Source: Spinacia oleracea (taxonomy: Eukaryota > Streptophyta > Magnoliopsida > Caryophyllales > Amaranthaceae). Taken from it: 64,000 bases of DNA. The notes below the pieces were generated by a model that saw only the letters and a list, made by a program, of their open reading frames with translations, was not told the origin of the DNA and made no database searches. Below, in pieces: positions 44,269 through 55,266 of the stretch (positions are counted from its first letter, which is position 1; each line of letters opens with the position of its first letter). The stretch spans positions 56,644,719 to 56,708,718 of the forward strand of contig NC_079487.1 of assembly GCF_020520425.1 (NCBI RefSeq), in the 5' to 3' direction. A program made the translations under genes and the position numbers.

Positions 44269-47199
44269 TGTAATCCCCCGTAATTTTATACATTGTTTAT
44301 ATTTTTTACGTATATTTAATATATTTAAGTACAATTTGCGGATTTTAGAAATGAATATGTAATTAAAATATAATTATTTTATCTCATTTTGAATACTTTA
44401 ATGACTTACGAAATCAAAATGTATTTTCGAATTTTACGTTAAAACGAATTCGAATTACGAAAATCGATTAAATTTAGAAAACGATCCTATCCGATTTTGG
44501 ATTCGAATCCTAAAACTAAATTCCTAAGTCTAGCCCAATTGAATAAAGCCCAATATTATAAACCCATAACCCCATACTTCTACTCCATGTAAAACACAAA
44601 ACACAAAACACCAAACCCCTCTATTCCTACTTCACGTAAAAACCAAAAAGGGCAAAACCCATCTCTCTCCTTTCCTGCTTCCTCTTCCTCCCTCTGCCCA
44701 GCCGCCGACCACCACGAGCACGCCACCAAGGCCGCCAGACCACCTCGCCGGTAAGCCACCGCTTCATCCCCTTCTCCTTCTTTCTTTCTCTTCCGTTCTC
44801 CTTTTTGTGTGACTCTCTTTCTCACTCGTTCTTTGTTGCCCGAGCCAACAGCCACGTCGCTGACCACCAGCTCTCACCACCACCTTGCTCGCGCAGCCCC
44901 CGCGTCGCCACCCAGCCTGCGCCGCCGCTGCCTTGTCCCTGCTCGCCGGTAGTTCTCTTTCCTCCTCCCTTTCTCTTTTCTCTTTTATTCTTTTGTTGTG
45001 GTTGTGTATTCAACTGATTGTGGATGACCACCACTCGTTCGCGCAGCCACCGCAAGTAGCACCACCGTGTGCCGCCGTCTCTCAGCCCTGCCGCAAGCCA
45101 CCTCTGTCCGCCAGCCAACTCTCTCTCCTCCTTCTTGAATTGGTAACTTTCTTAAACCCTAAGTAACTAATTATTTTAAATTAAAGTTTGTTAATTTAGA
45201 TTATGTTCTTAAATTAAATTTATAATTTTTATGGTAAATATGATTTTCAGATTTGATGTTGAGATTAAAAACGAATTAATTTTCAGTTTTGATTAATTAA
45301 AATTAAGATTAGGGCTTAATCATAATTTATTAACTTGAATTATGTTTTCTTGAATTAAAGTTATGGGTTTTGTGATTTAAATTATAAATTTGAGATTATA
45401 TGGATTTTATAATAAAGTTATTAATTTTCAGATTATCTAATTACATTGAAATATTGATTTTTGATTATTTAAAGTATGAAATTCAAGGTTTTTATGATTA
45501 TTAATCATGATGGGTTGAGTATGGATCATTGAATTGGTTGTGTTGAGATACTAGGAACGTAGATTGACCATGGTGAAGCTTTTAAATGAAATTATATTGC
45601 TGAAAATTTAAAGTACGATGTTTGCAAAAGTTTTCAACGAATTTCAATCACTAATTCAATAATCATGATTCTAGGAAATCAAATGTTTAAGTTTTGATAT
45701 TGGGGAAAGTTCTAAATATGTTTAGGATGCATTTAGAATGCTTTCTTATGGTTGTCAATGATTAGGAATTTATTGGGATTATTTGTTGGTTGTTTTAGGC
45801 GGAGAATTCTCTTTAGGCGACTTTTGAAAGTGTTAAAGTGGCCTATCAGTTTGTTTACACAAGGTACGTACATACCTGTGTGCTTGGAATGTGTGCTAAT
45901 TGTTGAAACCATGTTGAATCTTGTTGTTGAACTTGGTTATGTTGATATTATGGACGAACTGGGTTATATTGAATGTGCATGTTTAATACTGTTGGACAAA
46001 CTTATTGAACTTATTTTGCACTATGAGAACTGTAACATGTTAGTATGGATGATTGATACAAACATGTTGGTTGGGAACACTAGATTATTCTATATGATTG
46101 GTTTGGATCGATTGGTTGTTGTTCCCTTTCTATCTTTTCACTACTTTATGAGGGCGGAGGACCTTGTTTAGTAAGTTGAAACTTTATGCCCATATACAGG
46201 GTTGCTCATGGTTAAAGGAAAGGTTGGATAAATTGGAATGAGTCTTGATTGATGCTTTTATGATCACTTACTTAATTCCAAGATAAAAACAGTTGTGAAC
46301 AAATGTGAATTGTATGTCTTATGTAATGGTTGAGTCATAACGGAATCTCAATTTGTAAATCATGTAAAGTGAAACCGAATAGCAATAGCTTTAGACTGTG
46401 CACGTCTGAAGTGACGGACAAACAGGAGTTGGGGTTCATGGTGGTAGCCCATGGCCTTTTCTGGGACCGGATTGATCACCGTGTTCTATTTTTATTCAAA
46501 CGTTCCTCGATATCGCAGGTCACTGAGGTTACGGAGTCGCGCCCGTACCTCGTCTTCCTTGGGGAAGACTTTTGGTTGGACAACTCGGTCCATTGTCTAT
46601 TTCAACTAAAATAATATCATTGTCATTAAGTCTAGCTTAGCCTAGTCGAGTATGGTCGTCAAATTATTATGTTTTGTCTGTCCTTACTTATATTTATTAG
46701 TATCATGTTAGGGTTGTTGGTTTGATAGTATCATGCTAGGATTGTTGTTGTTTTAGTATGTAGTACTCAGCTTTGCTGATTACGTGCTTTGTTTGTGTGT
46801 GTTGATCATGGCTATGCCTTATTGATCCTGTGATGACCCATCTTTGGTGAGCAGTCTCTAAGGATCAATAAGCGTTGCCCATCTACAGGTTTGAAGATGA
46901 TGCATCATTGGGATCGGGATTAGAGAGCTTGTAGTTCTATTCGTTTAATTAAGTGATTTAATTTGTTAACTTGGATTTGAAATTTGTCGTACTATTCGTA
47001 TTTCCTTAATTCAGTTAATTGGTTTGGACCTAATATGTAATAGATTATTTATGAACCTAAAAGTTAGTTTTATGTTTTCCGCTGCAAAATTCTGAATAAG
47101 CCGTAACGTTTTCACACGGGCGATAATACTTTGATAATTCCCTACAGTTATATTTAAAAAGGGGTTATTTTAGAAAATGGGAATTGTTGGGGTGTTACA
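44269..47199 (+). repeat. 5' LTR of the chromovirus-type element
   Basis: 2931 bp, unusually long. A C-rich island (about 44640-45140, GCCGCC and CACC rich) stands out in otherwise AT-rich sequence and contains GCCGGTAAG- and GCCGGTAG-type splice-donor-like sites. Short open frames inside the LTR (for example 45752-46171) recur unchanged in the other LTR and have no protein similarity; they are not genes. Confidence 0.93.
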
Positions 47200-47203
47200 A
47201 AGT

Positions 47204-47217
47204 GGTATTTTTGAGCT
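47204..47217 (+). other. Primer-binding site candidate
   Basis: TGGTATTTTTGAGC begins a few bases after the LTR end. It resembles the initiator-Met primer site TGGTATCAGAGC with changes in the middle, the type used by chromoviruses. Confidence 0.55.
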
Positions 47218-47494
47218 AAAGGTTTTACTGAATTTTCGTGTCTGCTTTTCAAATTATTAGGCGCCTAAACTAGCTAGGTTCCTAAAACAAATTTCCTAGA
47301 ATTGAGCTTCTACTTATTATATCATTCAAAAAATGCGTACTTTTTTTTTGGGGGACCAAATTCATTTTAATTTTGTTTGAAAGCATATTTATATTTCTTA
47401 TTTAAATTCGAAATTAACTTATTAATTTGAAACTTTTCATTTATTCGAATTAAGTACGTTCCTTTTCTTTTCGAAATTTAATTAAATATATTCG

Positions 47495-47610
<116 letters not shown>

Positions 47611-47842
47611 AAAATCGTTTTTATTATTCATTCTTGTTTTATTCTTTAAACATTTCAGTGTTTTACTATGATTTATTATGAGAGATGGGTAGTATAGGAA
47701 AGGGCATATAGAATAGAAGCATTGTGTTTGCATTATATCAACATGATTGTACTTTATCTGCCTACTAACTGTTTGTGTCCTTCCTATGCTTTGCGATTGC
47801 TATTTATTCTTACTTATGGTGTATTGTGGGATCGTACGGTAA

Positions 47843-48421
47843 GTGAGAGTACTAATTACTAACATAGAAACTATGTTTAATCGTCATAGATCACTAATCA
47901 TGTCTGACATAGAAGAGAATAGAGTAGGGAGCAACTCTAACCCTATCGTTCTGAGTGATGATGACTCCAGCCCTATCGTTCTAAGTGATGGTGACTCCAA
48001 TCTTATTATGAGTGATGATGAAAAGGTGATGAATTATGAACCTGACAGTAGAATTCGTAGTCTATAGCACATTTGTCGCGAAGTAATGAAAACAAGTGCA
48101 TATGGTAGTGATGATGAGGCAATTCGTGAGTATGACCGTGCTGTGGGTCAAACAAAAATGGATATCTACAAAGCCTTTCTGAGGGTTGAATCTGATTCTG
48201 AGCCTGAGATTGAGTTTGAGTTTGAGCCTGAACCTGAGCCCGAGCCCGAGCCTGAGCTAGAGGAAAATAATCATCAACTTCAAGGTCTACGAAGATCCTC
48301 AAGGCCAAGAAAAGAAGCTTATTATTGTGATATGGATGATGATGATGAACTTAAGTATGAGTTGTTCACCCTAGACGATTATAACGAATCAAAGGACAAG
48401 TCCGATGATGTCTCCCTTTAA
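47843..48421 (+). CDS. Acidic leader ORF(s) upstream of gag
   Basis: Two frames, 47843-48067 and 48086-48421, lie in the same reading frame and are separated by a single stop codon (TAG at 48065-48067). They encode an acidic, Ser/Asp/Glu-rich product: two copies of PIVLSDDDS-like sequence, a Glu-Pro repeat (EPEPEPEPEPE, about 48224-48258), then RRSSRPRKEAYY and an acidic C terminus. There is no recognised domain. It lies between the primer site and gag, where some plant gypsy elements carry an extra ORF. Being in a young insertion it has presumably been carried through recent transposition, perhaps already with the stop. A role is unknown; acidic composition alone does not define one. Confidence 0.5.
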
Positions 48422-48840
48422 CTTTGCTTACATATTTAGTTGCGTGTGAGAAAATGTTGGACAATTCGCCCAACCATAGTTTATGTTTATATCGTAGAAC
48501 CTTTTTACTTTATTTTGAGAACAGGTGTGTGTTAATATTTAGGATTGTTATCGACATTCTTTTGAGGAATAAAAGTTAGATTATGGATTATCCAAAGGAT
48601 CAAAGTTTATTACGGGCACGCAAGGGGAATGTTTTCTTCTTTATTCAACCTTATTATTCGTGATGATTGAAGTTATTCCTTGTTTCTCAGCTGAATGTTC
48701 TGCATGCAAATATCATTCGTAGATGATTGTTCATTTTATGTGAATTTTGGATGTTGGTGTGATATTACATTGCTAGAGGATAATATAAGTAAAGTTTTGA
48801 ACCTGAATTAGAGTATATTAATTTCAGGTCGCGTTCTAGG

Positions 48841-50052
48841 ATGACCAACAGTAATGACCTAGCTGCTGTCTTTCGCCTCTTGGCGGAAAAACTAGCCCAG
48901 GAAAGAACTGAGCGCCCCAATTCTGCAGGAGACATGTTTGAAAGGCTTGCGAAAGTTAAGCCACCATACTTCAAGGGGCAAGCAGACCCGACCTTCCTAG
49001 AAAACTGGATTAGGGAGTTTGAAAAACTATTTTGGGTGGTAAACTGTCCTGAAAATATGAAAATAGGTCAAGCTGTCCTTTACCTAAAAGATGAGGCCGA
49101 TCTATGGTGGAAAGAGAATGGAACTAGGCTAAGTGTTGTTGAAGGATTTAATTGGGACTCATTTGTTGTTGCATTGAGGGAAAAGTTTTATCCTCCTTTC
49201 ATAACAAAACGAAAAGCGCAAGAATTCATAAACCTTGGGATGGGGAGTATGACTATCGCTGAATACTATAGTAAGTTTATAACTTTGTCGAGGTTTGCAC
49301 CTGAGGTGGTAGCTACTGAGGAGCTAAAGGCTCAGAGGTTTGAGCAAGGGTTGACCGATGAGATTCAGTTGGGATTAGATGGAGAAACCTTTACATCCCT
49401 AGATAATGTGCGTGAGAAAACCACCCATATTTATGAATTGCAGTCTAGAAGGGACAAGAAAAATGTGGTTGGGGAGAAAAGAAAAGAGTTTAATGCTGGG
49501 AAAAACCAAGGGAATTTCAAGAAAAGTACGAAAGTGAACAGGAATGAGGGTGGAAATGGAAATTTTCAACAGAGGAACAATCAGGGGCACAACAATAGCA
49601 ACCAATCTGAGAGAGTGCATCACTGTAAGAGATGCAACAACAACCATCCTGGTAAAAACTGCAAGGGAGAATTAGTGACATGCAACTATTGTCAGAAAAG
49701 GGGCCATAGGGAGTATGAGTGCTTCACCAAGCAGAAAAAGGAACAAAATGGTAATGGAAGTGAAAATCAAGTGAGGTTTAACCAGTCTGGAAGACAAGAT
49801 TCAAAGCCTGGAGGGGCACAAAACAATCAAGGAAACTATAATAAGCCCGCAAATGATAACAACAACCAGAATAAGACTCCGGGCAAACCGTTCTTGATGT
49901 CTAGAAATGAAGCTGAATATTCTGCAGACGTAGTTCATGGTACTTTTTCTATTAACTCTGTGCTAGTTAAAACATTATGTGATTCGGGAGCAACTTATTC
50001 TTTTGTTTCGTCATCTGTTGTTAAGAGTCTGAATTTGGTAGATTTTGAGTAA
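48841..50052 (+). CDS. Gag-protease of the chromovirus-type element
   Basis: A 403-codon open frame. The capsid-type retrotransposon gag domain (about residues 35-200) contains WIREFEKLFWVVNCPENMK, ADLWWKEN, FYPPFITKRKAQEF and LSRFAPEVV. A basic Asn/Gly-rich linker follows, then a zinc knuckle C-N-Y-C-Q-K-R-G-H-R-E-Y-E-C (about residues 281-294). The start of the aspartic protease, C-D-S-G-A-T-Y-S-F-V, lies near the C terminus (about residues 380-390). The frame stops shortly after the active site, so the protease is truncated. Gag could still form particles; the pol functions would have to be supplied by relatives. Confidence 0.85.
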   Translation: MTNSNDLAAVFRLLAEKLAQERTERPNSAGDMFERLAKVKPPYFKGQADPTFLENWIREFEKLFWVVNCPENMKIGQAVLYLKDEADLWWKENGTRLSVVEGFNWDSFVVALREKFYPPFITKRKAQEFINLGMGSMTIAEYYSKFITLSRFAPEVVATEELKAQRFEQGLTDEIQLGLDGETFTSLDNVREKTTHIYELQSRRDKKNVVGEKRKEFNAGKNQGNFKKSTKVNRNEGGNGNFQQRNNQGHNNSNQSERVHHCKRCNNNHPGKNCKGELVTCNYCQKRGHREYECFTKQKKEQNGNGSENQVRFNQSGRQDSKPGGAQNNQGNYNKPANDNNNQNKTPGKPFLMSRNEAEYSADVVHGTFSINSVLVKTLCDSGATYSFVSSSVVKSLNLVDFE

Positions 50053-52030
50053 TTGATTTACCTGTTAGTATACCTACTAGTGTAACCATAAGGTGTACCA
50101 AGTTGTTTAAGAATCCGCCTTTTAAGATAAAAGATTGCGTTTTCTTTCCGATTTGATAGAGTTTAATCTGGGAAACCTATATGTAATTTTGGGGATGGAT
50201 TGGCTAAGTTTGTTCAGGGCCAAGTTAGAGTTTGTAATTCAGAAACTAAGTATAAGGAACCCTATTGGAAATTTGACCTCATATAAACGTTTTGGGAAGA
50301 CCAAGAACCTTGGGGTTATTTCTGCAATGCAAGTGAGGAAATTGATGATAAGGAGTGTGAACTATTTTTCTGTAGGAGCTAGATGTGAGTTAAGAAGTCG
50401 GAATGAAGATCGAGGATGTTCCAACTGTGAATGAATTCATGGATGTGTTTCCTAGTGAGATTGCAGGTATGCCACTTGCTAAGAGCCGTTGAGTCCCCTA
50501 TAGACTTAGTTCCTAGAATGACGCATATATCTAGAGCACCATATAGAATGACACCTCCTGAAATGAGCTAATTAAGAAAAAGTTGCAAGAGTTGTTTGGT
50601 CAAGGAATATATTAGGCCTAGTGCATCACCGTGGGGAGCTCCTGTGTTGTTTGTTAAGGAGAAAGATAAGAGTATGGAATTATGCATCGATTTTAGGGAG
50701 CTAAACATCATCAAGAGCAAGTATCTATTGGATCAATTGAACTGGGCGAGTGTGTTATCGAAGAATGATTTGTGTTTGAAGTATCACCAATTGAGGATAG
50801 CTGATAAAGATATACCTAAGACCTCATTAGGACTCGTTATTGTCATTATGGGTTTAGAGTAATGTCTTTTGGGTTAACCAATGCACCTGCCATAATTATG
50901 GATTTGATGAATAAGATTTTCTACGAATCCCGAATTAAGTTCGTTATTATGTTACTGATGGTATCCTGATTTATTCAAGGAATGAAAAGAGCATAATGAA
51001 ATCTTGAGGATTACTTTGGAGACGCTTAGATAGAATCTAGTTTTATGTGAATGAAGTACACAAATCTTGAAGTCATGTGCGTATAAGTGACACCGGTGGA
51101 AAAGTGAAGGACTATATTGATCGAAAACCACGTTACGTAAGGGAGTAAAATTAAGAGAAGATTCGAGTGGTCCAGGATTGTTAGAAATTTGTTGTCTTGA
51201 AAAGAGGGGAATATATGAATTGGTGAAATACTAGGATTTAAGCCCAAGAGTTATAAATCCATGAAAGGCGTAATGAGGTTCAGTAGAAAAGGAAAGTTGA
51301 GCAGAAGGAGTGTCTGTAGATCCTGCTAAGGTTCGAGCTGTGAGTGAGTGACCTACTCCAAAGAACGTGTCTAATATTTGAAGTTTCCTAGGCCTATTTG
51401 ACTGTTATAAGAGGTTGTGAAGACTTTAGAAGAGAGCAAAACCAATGGCAAACTTGTTGAAAAAGGAATCAAAATTTGAGTGAAGTGAGAAAAGTGAGGA
51501 AGCTTCTAGATTTTAAAAGAGAATTTGACCTCCGCAACTGTTGTCGCGTCAATTGAAACCTTGTAAGCCTAATTACCAAACCCATGACCTAAAGTTAGCT
51601 GCTATTGTGTTACCTGCGAATATTTGGAGACATTACCTTTATAGGGCAACACGTAAGATCCTTACCGAGCACAAAAGTCTGAAACTTTGGCAATAAGGCC
51701 CAGTTGAATCTTGGGGACAACATCGAAAAATATACTGCTTTCCACCCTGCAATTGATGGTCAGCCTGGGAGGACTAACCAAACTACGGAATATATGTTGA
51801 GAGCCCGTGTTATTGACTTTAAGAGTAACTGGGGAACCACCTAGATTCGATTGGATTTCTTGAAAGATAGTTACCATACGAACAGTAAGATGTCACATGT
51901 TGAGGCATTGTATGGGAAAGAAGTGTAGAGGTTCCACTTGTTGGGATGATTTTAGTGAAAATATAGTATTGGGGGCAGAATTCGTTGAAGAAAGGAAATA
52001 CCCAAAGTTATTCCCTGAGATGAGTTACGA
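50053..52030 (+). pseudogene. Pol of the chromovirus-type element, degenerate
   Basis: Protease remainder lies at about 50130-50430 (VILGMDWLS). Reverse transcriptase is at 50596-51000: [24 protein letters not shown], then [13 protein letters not shown]; the YIDD/FIDD region is damaged (about 50940-50975). A later piece (about 51310-51475) matches the RT/RNase H linker (VDPAKVRAV, FLGLF, ANLLKKE-like). Integrase fragments occur at about 51740-51930 (DGQPGRTNQ, EALYGKE-like). Many stops and deletions separate them, so no pol protein can be made. Confidence 0.8.
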
Positions 52031-52042
52031 GGGCGTAACTCG

Positions 52043-52335
52043 TTTTCTTTAAGAGGGGTAGAATACGATATAAATTCGCGCTTTTTACCTAATTTTATGG
52101 TGTTTTTATGCATTTTTATGCTTATTTTAGCAAATTATTCATGTCGATGCAAGTAAATAGATTCTTCGCGTAACAAATAGGTGTTCATGAGTAATTCAAG
52201 AAACTTTAAGTTGGCAAAAGAGTGTACATAAATGCCACAAGTATTTCTCCAATGAGAATGAGTTGAAAAGTTTGGAAAGATAGGTGAATTTTCGTGTCAA
52301 GTTTCGGGACGAAACTTCTTTTAAGAGGGGTAGAT
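52043..52335 (+). other. Duplicated polypurine-tract region
   Basis: TCTTTAAGAGGGGTAGAATACGA (about 52046-52068) and CTTCTTTTAAGAGGGGTAGAT (about 52315-52335) are two copies of the polypurine tract. Only the second directly abuts the LTR start TGTAATC. The sequence before the second contains the GACGAAACTTC motif usual in Tekay-like elements, while the first is preceded by GGGCGTAACTCG. Confidence 0.65.
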
Positions 52336-55266
52336 TGTAATCCCCCGTAATTTTATACATTGTTTATATTTTTTACGTATATTTAATATATTTAAGTACA
52401 ATTTGCGGATTTTAGAAATGAATATGTAATTAAAATATAATTATTTTATCTCATTTTGAATACTTTAATGACTTACGAAATCAAAATGTATTTTCGAATT
52501 TTACGTTAAAACGAATTCGAATTACGAAAATCGATTAAATTTAGAAAACGATCCTATCCGATTTTGGATTCGAATCCTAAAACTAAATTCCTAAGTCTAG
52601 CCCAATTGAATAAAGCCCAATATTATAAACCCATAACCCCATACTTCTACTCCATGTAAAACACAAAACACAAAACACCAAACCCCTCTATTCCTACTTC
52701 ACGTAAAAACCAAAAAGGGCAAAACCCATCTCTCTCCTTTCCTGCTTCCTCTTCCTCCCTCTGCCCAGCCGCCGACCACCACGAGCACGCCACCAAGGCC
52801 GCCAGACCACCTCGCCGGTAAGCCACCGCTTCATCCCCTTCTCCTTCTTTCTTTCTCTTCCGTTCTCCTTTTTGTGTGACTCTCTTTCTCACTCGTTCTT
52901 TGTTGCCCGAGCCAACAGCCACGTCGCTGACCACCAGCTCTCACCACCACCTTGCTCGCGCAGCCCCCGCGTCGCCACCCAGCCTGCGCCGCCGCTGCCT
53001 TGTCCCTGCTCGCCGGTAGTTCTCTTTCCTCCTCCCTTTCTCTTTTCTCTTTTATTCTTTTGTTGTGGTTGTGTATTCAACTGATTGTGGATGACCACCA
53101 CTCGTTCGCGCAGCCACCGCAAGTAGCACCACCGTGTGCCGCCGTCTCTCAGCCCTGCCGCAAGCCACCTCTGTCCGCCAGCCAACTCTCTCTCCTCCTT
53201 CTTGAATTGGTAACTTTCTTAAACCCTAAGTAACTAATTATTTTAAATTAAAGTTTGTTAATTTAGATTATGTTCTTAAATTAAATTTATAATTTTTATG
53301 GTAAATATGATTTTCAGATTTGATGTTGAGATTAAAAACGAATTAATTTTCAGTTTTGATTAATTAAAATTAAGATTAGGGCTTAATCATAATTTATTAA
53401 CTTGAATTATGTTTTCTTGAATTAAAGTTATGGGTTTTGTGATTTAAATTATAAATTTGAGATTATATGGATTTTATAATAAAGTTATTAATTTTCAGAT
53501 TATCTAATTACATTGAAATATTGATTTTTGATTATTTAAAGTATGAAATTCAAGGTTTTTATGATTATTAATCATGATGGGTTGAGTATGGATCATTGAA
53601 TTGGTTGTGTTGAGATACTAGGAACGTAGATTGACCATGGTGAAGCTTTTAAATGAAATTATATTGCTGAAAATTTAAAGTACGATGTTTGCAAAAGTTT
53701 TCAACGAATTTCAATCACTAATTCAATAATCATGATTCTAGGAAATCAAATGTTTAAGTTTTGATATTGGGGAAAGTTCTAAATATGTTTAGGATGCATT
53801 TAGAATGCTTTCTTATGGTTGTCAATGATTAGGAATTTATTGGGATTATTTGTTGGTTGTTTTAGGCGGAGAATTCTCTTTAGGCGACTTTTGAAAGTGT
53901 TAAAGTGGCCTATCAGTTTGTTTACACAAGGTACGTACATACCTGTGTGCTTGGAATGTGTGCTAATTGTTGAAACCATGTTGAATCTTGTTGTTGAACT
54001 TGGTTATGTTGATATTATGGACGAACTGGGTTATATTGAATGTGCATGTTTAATACTGTTGGACAAACTTATTGAACTTATTTTGCACTATGAGAACTGT
54101 AACATGTTAGTATGGATGATTGATACAAACATGTTGGTTGGGAACACTAGATTATTCTATATGATTGGTTTGGATCGATTGGTTGTTGTTCCCTTTCTAT
54201 CTTTTCACTACTTTATGAGGGCGGAGGACCTTGTTTAGTAAGTTGAAACTTTATGCCCATATACAGGGTTGCTCATGGTTAAAGGAAAGGTTGGATAAAT
54301 TGGAATGAGTCTTGATTGATGCTTTTATGATCACTTACTTAATTCCAAGATAAAAACAGTTGTGAACAAATGTGAATTGTATGTCTTATGTAATGGTTGA
54401 GTCATAACGGAATCTCAATTTGTAAATCATGTAAAGTGAAACCGAATAGCAATAGCTTTAGACTGTGCACGTCTGAAGTGACGGACAAACAGGAGTTGGG
54501 GTTCATGGTGGTAGCCCATGGCCTTTTCTGGGACCGGATTGATCACCGTGTTCTATTTTTATTCAAACGTTCCTCGATATCGCAGGTCACTGAGGTTACG
54601 GAGTCGCGCCCGTACCTCGTCTTCCTTGGGGAAGACTTTTGGTTGGACAACTCGGTCCATTGTCTATTTCAACTAAAATAATATCATTGTCATTAAGTCT
54701 AGCTTAGCCTAGTCGAGTATGGTCGTCAAATTATTATGTTTTGTCTGTCCTTACTTATATTTATTAGTATCATGTTAGGGTTGTTGGTTTGATAGTATCA
54801 TGCTAGGATTGTTGTTGTTTTAGTATGTAGTACTCAGCTTTGCTGATTACGTGCTTTGTTTGTGTGTGTTGATCATGGCTATGCCTTATTGATCCTGTGA
54901 TGACCCATCTTTGGTGAGCAGTCTCTAAGGATCAATAAGCGTTGCCCATCTACAGGTTTGAAGATGATGCATCATTGGGATCGGGATTAGAGAGCTTGTA
55001 GTTCTATTCGTTTAATTAAGTGATTTAATTTGTTAACTTGGATTTGAAATTTGTCGTACTATTCGTATTTCCTTAATTCAGTTAATTGGTTTGGACCTAA
55101 TATGTAATAGATTATTTATGAACCTAAAAGTTAGTTTTATGTTTTCCGCTGCAAAATTCTGAATAAGCCGTAACGTTTTCACACGGGCGATAATACTTTG
55201 ATAATTCCCTACAGTTATATTTAAAAAGGGGTTATTTTAGAAAATGGGAATTGTTGGGGTGTTACA
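52336..55266 (+). repeat. 3' LTR of the chromovirus-type element
   Basis: Same length (2931 bp) and, where compared, same sequence as the 5' LTR. It is followed directly by the CACGA target duplication. Confidence 0.93.

Noticed and set aside
43951..44334. Independent 127-codon RNase H gene
   Set aside because: It is the severed C-terminal end of the LINE ORF2; its first codons are LTR sequence.
44580..46614. Several open frames repeated at 52647-54681
   Set aside because: They lie inside the two LTRs and are duplicated because the LTRs are; there is no protein similarity.
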